Shown here piece by piece: positions 9,401-16,900 of a DNA stretch of 24,470 bases. Positions within the stretch are counted from its first letter, which is position 1, and the number at the start of each line of letters is the position of its first letter. Source of the DNA: a virus. Below the pieces are notes generated by a model that was not told where the DNA came from, ran no database searches, and saw nothing but the letters and a program-made list of their open reading frames with translations. The stretch is taken from the IMG/VR virus record IMGVR_UViG_3300049222_000566, positions 1-24,470 of that record. One strand, 5' to 3'. The translations under genes and the position numbers were made by a program.

Positions 9401-10466
9401 AACATCCGCTAGTGGAAGTAATTTAACTATAACTAATCCGCAGTCTATAACCGACGGTAGATTAGTATTTTTAGTACAACACACCGTAGGAAATTCAAAT
9501 AGTACACAAACTTTAAATATATCAGGCGGCGGAGCTAGTTTAGCTTTTACAGTAGCTTTATTAACAGTTAATACTATAGATACAGTTGCTTTTTCAGCAA
9601 TAACTCCAGCATCTCAAATATTTAATAATAGCGGAAGTAACAATGTTGTTTTTTCTACAGCAGCTTTTACAAACTATTACATAGATCCTGCTAATATTAC
9701 TGTTAATATTTCAGGAATGCCTGCGGCAACAAATCCAGGCACTATTACAAATGCTAGAAATGGAGATAATGTTGTTTATACTCTTCCTGTAACTGTACCA
9801 ACAGAAGCTACAGCGGGAACTATAACAATAAATGGAACAGCAACACTTAAATATACATTAACTTGGGGACAAGGAAATGTTGCATCACCGGGTGTTATAG
9901 CAACACCTAACGGCACCGCTGTAGGAACGGCTTATTACAATTCTCCTTTTGAGGCGGCAGAATCAAGAACGGCAACTATTACGTATACATGCTTAGCTAA
10001 TGAAGTATTAACTACATCTAGCTACACTGATAGCGGAGTAGGTTATCCTGCAAACACTAATATAAATAGCGTATTAAGCAATAACGACGGACAACTTACA
10101 ATAACTATAATTGTGCCTGCGTTAATTGGTGATACTACCGCTACGCCTACAATAACAGCAACAGGAGCAACTACTGCAACTTTAGGAACAACAACAACTC
10201 CGCAAGCAATTAATCAAGCAGGAGATAGCGTTGTAATATCAGGAACTTGGAATGTAAATGGTTCAGCAAGTCCTAGTGACAATTGGATATTATTAAACGG
10301 AGTAAATGGAACTGCTGCGCTAACGCCAGGCAATTCTTTTACAATAGGAGCAACTGAAAATACAACAGGCTCATCAAGAACCGGAACAATTACATTAGCA
10401 ACTACTAACACAAGAGTTTCTGCTAGCGTTCCTAATCAAGTAATAACTATTAACCAAGCAGGATAA
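6495..10466 (+). CDS. Large tail protein: gp10-like stabilisation/muzzle N-terminus with BACON-ended adhesin C-terminus
   Basis: A 1323-residue, beta-rich protein. The N-terminus (KMNRDLDDRLVPPGEYREGF, then DVGSIENLLGN) and the pattern near residues 125-140 (INIVDDLLFWTDNRNYPRK) are ones I recognise from a family in marine and crAss-like phages related to the P22 gp10 DNA-stabilisation protein, which closes the tail tube with a propeller-like fold. This part runs to roughly residue 930. From about 930 the composition shifts to Thr, Ala, Asn, Gly and Ile with Ig-like repeats. Residues 1245-1323 match the BACON domain: Trp near the start, a DNWILL core, then SSRTGTITL and the terminal ITINQAG. 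The preceding domain also ends in INQAG (about residues 1238-1242). BACON domains are thought to bind carbohydrate or mucin, so this end may touch the host surface. No Shine-Dalgarno; the next gene starts two bases after the stop. Confidence 0.75.
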   Translation: MPEIKRTFNVGKMNRDLDDRLVPPGEYREGFNITVGQSESSDVGSIENLLGNEAVAQSNLTNGKCIGYISDTGTEKIYFFVTSNSSYNETNTGQHGLFEYDQKTKQTTALVVSAQLNLHQSYPITGINIVDDLLFWTDNRNYPRKLNVVTARNNTSYYTTANDIDNLISVAKFAPYESPTLVSATRESNISSTFMEDKLIRFSYRWQFDDNEYSTLAPFSPIVFSRLNETDTISTSLSNFGEIETFVNAINQVQLQIPTPTGYGIKNVELIYKESGSGTLYVVDDQDVTTEPFVNFTYSSTDPFRTLPGDQLTRVYDAVPIKAKAQEVAGGRLVYGNFLQNYDIPDISFTVSRTGETSARNNILENQSVKSRRTYQVGIVLADKFGRQSPVILSSSGTDTVFIDPGNGDAASTTAFNALRITFTDTTQIPSWAYSYRVVVKQREQEYYNWISTIDAANTVNRFGDSINKIPRDQTATIPPSTSPTISPCDVSVYPKFLSGSNVYTKPHANLTKVQSISNPSGDALVTTIDNSGASVTSGLCVFETEPVSSDLDIFYETSTGGLVSEIPATTTDISFFNCILLTFTTGNHIEINRIRAGFNEPFFDIGVRAFVVQENFTQERRKNTLIHSSGLLNSRTGINYINQFNESEGGLTISLDPLDGSIQKLFVDDTQVIIFQEDKVSRSPVNKNFIYSAEGGAVPVTSNTQFLGTVAAYAGEFGISQNPQSFASYGFAKYFTDKNRGTVLRLSQNGITEIAKLGMGDFFRDALKQSSKIIGSYDEYNRCYELTIIGQGFDSNEDINSETASNGYLTLAFDDRSNGWTSFKGFKQEGGISLNNYYYTFNSGTLWEHHSENVTHNNFYNSGTQKSYVIPIFNDAPSLVKQYNALSYEGDEGWGVEYIKTDISSSGEIPQVATSFSTTLQLSGAADNSVFNGANTVIAKENEGISWAIFVEPLNSQFEFKNINDIVLTSASGSNLTITNPQSITDGRLVFLVQHTVGNSNSTQTLNISGGGASLAFTVALLTVNTIDTVAFSAITPASQIFNNSGSNNVVFSTAAFTNYYIDPANITVNISGMPAATNPGTITNARNGDNVVYTLPVTVPTEATAGTITINGTATLKYTLTWGQGNVASPGVIATPNGTAVGTAYYNSPFEAAESRTATITYTCLANEVLTTSSYTDSGVGYPANTNINSVLSNNDGQLTITIIVPALIGDTTATPTITATGATTATLGTTTTPQAINQAGDSVVISGTWNVNGSASPSDNWILLNGVNGTAALTPGNSFTIGATENTTGSSRTGTITLATTNTRVSASVPNQVITINQAG

Positions 10467-10467
10467 C

Positions 10468-10707
10468 ATGGCTGATATAATATCATTTCCTTTTGAAAAA
10501 AAAGAAGGCAAGTATTTTGCACCTATAGTTTCAGAACAGACTAAATATAAAGTTGAAAATGGAGCTGTGGTAGAAGATGGCAAAGAATTGATTTCAGGTA
10601 TAAAAGGAGCTTTTGCTATAACAAAGCTAATACTTCCTGTAAATCAAGCAAGTACTAAAAAAGAATTGTTTGCTTTAAATTCAGAAGCAGTAAATTCATC
10701 GAATTAA
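10468..10707 (+). CDS. Small hypothetical virion-region protein
   Basis: A 79-residue protein starting one base after the TAA of the large tail gene, so almost certainly translated as part of the same unit. It has no signal peptide, Cys pair or membrane segment. The sequence alternates short charged and hydrophobic stretches (IISFPFEKKEGKYFAPI, then ISGIKGAFAITKLILPV), suggesting a small beta-fold. The Ser/Asn-rich C-terminus is probably flexible. I do not recognise the family. Because it sits between the adhesin-like end of the tail protein and a GNAT-like gene, a minor tail or chaperone role is possible, but this is position-based guesswork. Confidence 0.6.
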   Translation: MADIISFPFEKKEGKYFAPIVSEQTKYKVENGAVVEDGKELISGIKGAFAITKLILPVNQASTKKELFALNSEAVNSSN

Positions 10708-10712
10708 ATTAT

Positions 10713-11153
10713 ATGCAATTACAAGTTAGAAAATTACAAGAATCCGATTGGGATTTAATACCAAAGTGGTGGGAAGCTTACGGCTCTGAAGGCTTCCCTC
10801 GTGACTTTTTACCCGGAGCATTTCAAGTGGGTGATAAACAAGAAAAAAAACGTGAAGGGCTAGGCGGCTTTATGGTTTGCAAAGGGGATGACCCTATTGC
10901 AGCTATGTGGCTGTGGATGACAAATAGTAAGATGGCAATTCCAGCTGTTGTAGTTAGTGATAAATCTTATCGTGACACAGACAGAAGTGATGCATTGCAA
11001 CTCTTAGTAGATTTTACAACTGATTTTGCTGAAGACTTAGGTTATAAATATGCATTTGCATGGGCAAAACCAGGTAGATTATTAGAAAAATATAAAAAAG
11101 CGGAGTATTATTGCGATGAAACTCCATCTTATGAATTAATACTAAAATACTAA
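10713..11153 (+). CDS. GNAT-like acetyltransferase family protein
   Basis: A 146-residue protein with the layout of a small GNAT fold: an N-terminal strand and helix (QLQVRKLQESDWDLIPKWW), a GLGGFMVCKGDDPIAAMW hairpin, a strand with conserved-looking VVVSDKSYRD, a helix (RSDALQLLVDFTTDFAEDLG), and a final strand pair (KYAFAWAKP, SYELILKY). I recognise similar proteins in virion regions of many marine phages. GNAT enzymes move an acetyl group from acetyl-CoA to an amine. The usual Q/RxxGxG/A acetyl-CoA loop is not clear here: the equivalent region reads YRDTDRSDA, so activity is uncertain. It could be a virion chaperone or tail-modifying protein. The stop overlaps the next start as TAATG. Confidence 0.6.
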   Translation: MQLQVRKLQESDWDLIPKWWEAYGSEGFPRDFLPGAFQVGDKQEKKREGLGGFMVCKGDDPIAAMWLWMTNSKMAIPAVVVSDKSYRDTDRSDALQLLVDFTTDFAEDLGYKYAFAWAKPGRLLEKYKKAEYYCDETPSYELILKY

Positions 11154-12346
11154 TGGGAGACGTAGTAAAAGGTGTAGCATCACTTTTTGGGGGTAGAAAA
11201 AGAAGAAGAGAACAAGCCGCAGCAACTAAAGGCTTAGACGCAGCAAGAGGAAGGCAAGATGCTTTTGATTTGCAGAATGTGTACGCTGGTATGGATACTC
11301 CAGATATATCAATGTCCGGTTATGATCCCTCTCAGGCTCAGATTGGCCAATTAGGACCAGCTCAACAAGCTCAGTTAGCGCAGTTAGCACCATCACAAGG
11401 GTATGAAGCGCAAGGCTATACAGCGCAAGGGTATGACCCAAGAACAACCTCTATAGGAGGTTTAGCCAGAGGTGCTGATACAGGATTAACCAATACAATG
11501 GCTAACTTGCAAGTTTCAACAGCCGCTGCAGATATGCAAGCAAGAGAAGCGGATCAAGCTTTAGCTGCATCACAAGATTTAGCAGCGCAAGCCGGCACAG
11601 GGGCTGGTGGTGCAACAGCATTAGCTGCGCAGGCTGCGAAATCAAAAGCAGGCGTTGCGGCTTCTATAGATCAACAGGTTAAAAGAAATGAAATGCTTAG
11701 AGCCCAAGGCGAAAGTGAATTACAAAGAGCTCAACTTGCTCAAGGTAATTTAGCTTCTAAATTTGATTTAGGACAAAGTCAGTTTAATGTTGGTGCTCAA
11801 AACAGAGCTGCGCAATTTGGAGCACAAGCACAAAATCAAGCAGCACAATTTGGTGCACAGGCACAAAACCAAGCTGCAAGGTTTGGAGCCGGAGCTGCTA
11901 ATCAATTTGCCTTAGCTCAGTTTGGTGCTGCAAATCAAATGAATCAGTTTAACGTAGGACAACAAAATCGTTTTGCACAAACACAATTTGGTGCAGAAAA
12001 TCAATTTGCATTAGCTAATCAGCAAGCACAGAATCAAGCTGCTAGATTTGGAGCAACAGCTGCAAACCAAGCGCAAATGGCCGCTGCAGATTACCAGTTT
12101 AAAACTGATGTTATGGAAAGACAAGGTGATGCTGCTAGACAACAGTTTGAATTTGATAGATTACAAGATCAAACAAGTAGAGCAATGGCAAGAAGTAATG
12201 CTGCTGATGCGGCAAGGGCTCAAGCTAAGTCAGATCTTATTGGCGGTATAGCCGGTGTTGCTAACGCCGCGGTGGGTGCAGCAACGGGAGGACTTTTTGG
12301 GGATAAAGTTTCAGGTTTCATGGATAAAGCAGGCTTCGGCGGATAA
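11153..12346 (+). CDS. Ala/Gln-rich internal virion (ejection-type) protein with 11-residue repeats
   Basis: A 397-residue protein. After a basic N-terminus (GGRKRRREQAAATK) comes a repeat-like segment of GYxAQGY units near residues 85-100, then a long helical region rich in Ala and Gln. Residues about 207-306 are built from an 11-residue unit (AQFGAQAQNQA and variants with NQF), which predicts a hendecad coiled coil. The C-terminal 38 residues are Gly/Ala/Val-rich (LIGGIAGVANAAVGAATGG) and could insert into a membrane. Ala-rich, helical proteins with such ends are typical of ejected proteins of podoviruses such as T7 gp14-16 or P22 gp7/16/20, but no direct homology is claimed. It begins within the stop of the GNAT-like gene. 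Confidence 0.6.
   Translation: MGDVVKGVASLFGGRKRRREQAAATKGLDAARGRQDAFDLQNVYAGMDTPDISMSGYDPSQAQIGQLGPAQQAQLAQLAPSQGYEAQGYTAQGYDPRTTSIGGLARGADTGLTNTMANLQVSTAAADMQAREADQALAASQDLAAQAGTGAGGATALAAQAAKSKAGVAASIDQQVKRNEMLRAQGESELQRAQLAQGNLASKFDLGQSQFNVGAQNRAAQFGAQAQNQAAQFGAQAQNQAARFGAGAANQFALAQFGAANQMNQFNVGQQNRFAQTQFGAENQFALANQQAQNQAARFGATAANQAQMAAADYQFKTDVMERQGDAARQQFEFDRLQDQTSRAMARSNAADAARAQAKSDLIGGIAGVANAAVGAATGGLFGDKVSGFMDKAGFGG
11772..12072 (+). repeat. 33-base coding repeats (hendecad) in internal virion protein
   Basis: The clearest copies are two adjacent 33-base units beginning near 11812 and 11845, encoding AAQFGAQAQNQ twice with only a few synonymous changes, followed by degenerate copies (QAARFGA, NQFALAQFGA, NQFNVGQQNR) up to about 12072. 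The period at protein level is 11 residues. The units are diverged by substitution, so this is a coding repeat and not a CRISPR or transposon repeat. Confidence 0.8.
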
Positions 12347-12350
12347 TAAT

Positions 12351-13907
12351 ATGGCAAACTATAATTACGACTTTTGGTCAAAAGAATTTGAATACAAGCC
12401 TGGTGGTGCTAAAAGCCAACAGATGATTGGACAAGCTATAGATTCGTCTATAGAAGAACGCCGTTTAATGGCTGACAGAGCTGAAGCTAAAAGAGATAGG
12501 CAACTTAAAAGAAATATTTTAAATTATAACTATGCGCAAAAAATGGCGCAAGATATGGATGATTTAAATATTATGCCTACAGCTGGTGTGCAGGGAATGG
12601 GTGAAATAATGACCGCTGCTGGTAGATCTATTGCTGATCAAGCTGCTTACTTAAATAAAGAGCTTAAAAGAACCGGGGATATGACATCATATTCTGCGGC
12701 TATGGCTAGGTTGAAAGGGGAGGTTAGTAGTATTAAAAACATGGACAAAGAAGCTAAAGCTTTTTTAGGTGGAGTTAATACAGCTATAGAAAACGGTACA
12801 TTTTCAGATTATAACTCACCTGAGTTATTAGGTATGGCTGAAGATATGCGTAGAGGATCACCTAAAGGTAGATTTGAAAACATTAATGGTGTTACTACGT
12901 GGGTATCTGAAACTGTTGATGGTAAACCATATCAAGTGGCTGCAAGTCAATTCAGCGAGCTATCTAAAAAGCTTCAAGTTAAAGATGACGTAGATACTTT
13001 ATTAAAGTCCTCTATAAATTTAAATGCAGGAAGTGGTGGTAATATATTAGCTTTTAATCAAAGCCCCTCAGGTATTGGCGGCCAAGGATTAAGCGCAGCG
13101 GATAGAGCAGCAGATTCTTTAACAGATCTTATAAACACTGCAGGACCTGGTAATAAAGAAAGAAAAAGCGCAGCTTTATTAGTTGATCATTTTGGTGTAC
13201 CATCAAGAAAAGCTAAAGAGCTTATGGCTCAAGTTATTGATGAAGATCAATTAACACCTCAAGAAAAAGCGGATGGTATTGTAACAGAAGGTGATAGGCT
13301 ATTGCAGCAAAAATGGTTACAAAAAGCAGAGACTATGTATGGCATTAACCAAAAAGCTGTTAGCACTGAGCGTAGGGCTAGACAAGATCAATATGAGCAG
13401 TACAAAGAAAAAATTGACAACAGAAAAGACGTTAATAATACAATAGCAAATCTACCTGCGGCTACTATTAATAATAATAATGAAAATGACCCGTTATCAA
13501 AATCATACATGTTTAAAGATGAAGCAAGTAATAATCCTGGAAAGTTTTGGAATGATGTAGAAACTAGTCTTATAGAAAAAGGATTTACTAGTCCTAAGCG
13601 TGTTTATTCTGAAGCTAAAGTAATATACGACCCTAAAGATCCAAATGCTAATGAAGATGGAACCGTAACGATTCCATCTAGGTTTATGGGGTATCAAATT
13701 GTTAATGAAAAATTACCAGCTAATAGAAGAACACCTGTTATGGTTTATGCAGAAGATTTTAATAACTTAGATGATGTATACAAAAAAATATACGCAGCTA
13801 CAGGAATGGAGTCTTTTGGAAGAAAACAAATTTCTGCAAGAACTAAAACAGGAACTAATGACCCTATAACTGAAATGCAAGGAATAGGGCAAGCTCAATT
13901 ACCATAA
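12351..13907 (+). CDS. Probable internal virion protein
   Basis: A 518-residue protein beginning MANYNYDFWSK, five bases after the previous stop. The frame is open further upstream to another ATG at 12255, but that would overlap the preceding gene by about 90 bases and add an unrelated tail, so 12351 is preferred. The protein is mainly helical and charged: residues 30-130 (SSIEERRLMADRAEAKRDRQ) and 265-360 are likely coiled or bundled helices, the last with a run of charged residues (YEQYKEKIDNRKD). Residues 360-500 are mixed alpha/beta and end Gln/Pro-rich. No catalytic motif is evident. Its place between an ejection-type protein and the giant protein suggests a component of the internal core or tail conduit. 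I do not recognise a named family. Confidence 0.6.
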   Translation: MANYNYDFWSKEFEYKPGGAKSQQMIGQAIDSSIEERRLMADRAEAKRDRQLKRNILNYNYAQKMAQDMDDLNIMPTAGVQGMGEIMTAAGRSIADQAAYLNKELKRTGDMTSYSAAMARLKGEVSSIKNMDKEAKAFLGGVNTAIENGTFSDYNSPELLGMAEDMRRGSPKGRFENINGVTTWVSETVDGKPYQVAASQFSELSKKLQVKDDVDTLLKSSINLNAGSGGNILAFNQSPSGIGGQGLSAADRAADSLTDLINTAGPGNKERKSAALLVDHFGVPSRKAKELMAQVIDEDQLTPQEKADGIVTEGDRLLQQKWLQKAETMYGINQKAVSTERRARQDQYEQYKEKIDNRKDVNNTIANLPAATINNNNENDPLSKSYMFKDEASNNPGKFWNDVETSLIEKGFTSPKRVYSEAKVIYDPKDPNANEDGTVTIPSRFMGYQIVNEKLPANRRTPVMVYAEDFNNLDDVYKKIYAATGMESFGRKQISARTKTGTNDPITEMQGIGQAQLP

Positions 13908-13920
13908 TAAATTATATCAC

Positions 13921-16900
13921 ATGTTTGAATACAATGGAACACAATTTACTTTAGCAGAAGTTGAATCAGCTGCTGCAAAAAGAAATTTATCATTAGATGA
14001 TTATATTAATCAATTTGGTATTAAAAAAATTGATTCACAATCTGTGGAAAAGCAAGCACCTGTTGCGGAGACAACTGCACCTGCAGCAGGGCAAACTCCC
14101 GATATGGGATCGCAGTTGGAAAGTGGTTCTTCGGAATTACAAAGTGAAGACCCTGCTTTAGGCTTTTTTGATCAAATACTTAAGCCTGATGTTGAAAGAA
14201 ACGAAACTTATAAAGAAAGAGAAGCTAGACAAGAAATTGAATTACGTAATAAAGTAAATGAAAGGTTAGCTAAAGAAAAAGAACAGGGAGAATTATCTAC
14301 TGCAGACAAAATGGTTAATAGTATAACTAACGTTGCTGATCAATTTCAACAATTTATACCTAACACTGTAGTTGCTAGTAATAAAATATTTAGAGGTATA
14401 TTTGGTGATGAAGCTATTGATGCTTTTGTTGCTAATAAAAAAATACCAAAATTTTTTAAAGAAGGTTTATCTGAAAAAGATTTAGATTTTGCAATACAAC
14501 AACAAAAATTGCAAGAGGCTGAAATGGGCAAAACTGGATCAATAGTTAAAGGTTTTAAAGAAGGTGATATTGGTGAAATTGCTGCAGGTATAGTAAACGG
14601 TATTACTTCTATTGGATCTTCAGCTGCTATAAACACATTAACAGCCGGAGGAGGTTTAGCTACAGATTTAATTGGCAGATCATATATTGATTATAATGAA
14701 ACTTTAGCAGCTCAAAAGGGAAAAACAATTTCAGATTTAATAAGAGACAACGAAGACAAAGTTGCATTACCGGCAACAATAGGAGCTTTTAGTGCTGGTT
14801 TAGAAAGAGCTGGTCTAAAGGGAGCTGGCAAATACCTTATGAATAAAGTTGTACAAAAAGGCGTTAATAAAACTATCGCTGCGGCTTTATTATCAGGTAA
14901 TAAAGAAGGATTAACTGAACTTACACAAACAGGTTTAGACGCTGCTAATATAGCTGATGCAAAAGGCGAAAGCAAATTAGAAGCATTTGGTAATGCTGTT
15001 TTTTCAGAAGAAGGCTTAGAGTCTTACCTACAAGGTTTTGTTGGCGGAGGAATTTTGCGTGGTGGTAAATCAAATTTATTAGTTGATAAAACAGATAAAT
15101 TAAAAGCTGCTACAGCTATGCGATCTGTTTTTCAATCAAAATACGTAAAAGGCGCTTTAGAGGAAGTGGAAATTTTGCGTGAGCAAAAAACCGCTACTAA
15201 AGATAAAGAAGTAAAGAAGACTATTGATAAACAAATAAAAGAAAAACAAAAACAAGTTGCTGAAGTTATTTTAGAAAACAATAAAATGTTTAACTCAATG
15301 ACTGATAATGAAATTTATCAATCATCTAAAGAATATGACAAAGTAACTAAATTAGAACAAAAACAAGATAAAGTTAATTCAAGATTTGAAAATGGTGAAA
15401 TAACCAAAGAAGATCAAAATATACTATTAGAAGAAATAAACTCAAATATTAATAATAGTATACAAAAATTAACTAAAATTAAATCTGACGCTATAAATAG
15501 ATCAGATGCTAATTTAGAACAAAATCTTGAAACAATTGAAGGCTTATCTAGTAAAATAGAAAACCTTACGTTTAAAAGGTTTAAAACTTCTCAAGAAGTT
15601 CAAGACTACTTACTTTCTAAAGATAAAAGAAAAACTAAAAAATCAAAAATATTAGCTGAAGGCAATGATGGCACTATAATACAAAACCCTGATGGTAGTC
15701 AAGAAATAATAATAAATGAAGAAGTTTCTAAAAAAACGGGGGCTATAAACGTAGGCTCTCATGAGTTTTTACATGCAGTGTTATTTAAAACTTTACAAGA
15801 TAGCCCTGAAACTGCTATTTCGTTAGGTAATTCATTAAAGACTGAAATTGACAAATTAAATAGTAAAGAAGTAAAAGATTCTGTTTTTAAAGATAGATTA
15901 GAGTTATACAAAAATGAAAAAGATGCTGTAAGAGGAGAAGAGGTTTTAGCATTGTTTTCTGATGCGACCGCTACCGGTGATTTAAAATTTAATGAAAACT
16001 TATTCACAAAAATAGGAGATCAATTTAGAAAGATATTTGACGCAGTAGGAATTGAAAGAAAATTTGATTCAGGCAAAGACGTTTATAATTTTATAAAAGA
16101 TTATAATAAAGATATTTCTAAAGGAGGATTAAGGCAAGCTTTAATAGAGGGTGCTAAAGAAGGTTTTAAAGGTAAATTAATTAAAGCTAAAAATATTGAA
16201 AAAGAAGCTGAGCAATCAAGAAAAGACTCTCGTTCAAATTTAAAAAGCTTATTAGATAAATATAAAACAAAAGAAAATTTAGTACAGCAAAGTTTACTTA
16301 AAACGCCTCAAGGACAAGAAACTTTTGATTTTACAAAATCTGAGTTTGGACAAGAAGTTGCACCTATAGTTGAGGCTGTAACTAAAAGACTATATGATCC
16401 AATACCTTTAGATGCTAAAAGAGATGTTAGTAGAAACGACTACAAAAATGGTATGATTTCTAATTTAGCAACTATTGTAGCAAATGAGTATGATCCTGCT
16501 AAACAGGATTTAGACAAGTTCGTTAGTATAAGAGCTTTTCAAAGATCTAATAGATTAGCTAAAGAACTTGGTATTGAGTCAATGGTTGAGGAAGGTGGAG
16601 CTGGTATTACAACAGACGTTACAGAAGCTAAAGCTATTACAGCTGAAGAAAAAGCCCCAGATGAAGTTTCAACTAAAAAATCTATAATTGAAGCTTTAAG
16701 CATACCGGCTAGTGTTATTGAAAAAATAAATAAACTTGCTGAACTTGCTGCTATAAAAGCAGATAAAGAGTTAGAGGGAAAAAATGTTTCTGATTTGAAA
16801 AAGCTTACCGCAAGAAATAAAGCTTTTAATGAAATATTTAGTAAACAATTATTTAATGATATAAAAGAATTATTAGGTAAAAACACTAAGAACTCTAATG

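Noticed and set aside
11800-11900. 33-base repeats as a CRISPR array
   Set aside because: There are no spacers; the units are contiguous, diverged and in frame in a coding gene.
12255-12350. Upstream ATG extension of the 518-residue virion protein
   Set aside because: It would overlap the preceding gene by about 90 bases; the ATG at 12351 follows that gene's stop by four bases and gives a sensible N-terminus.
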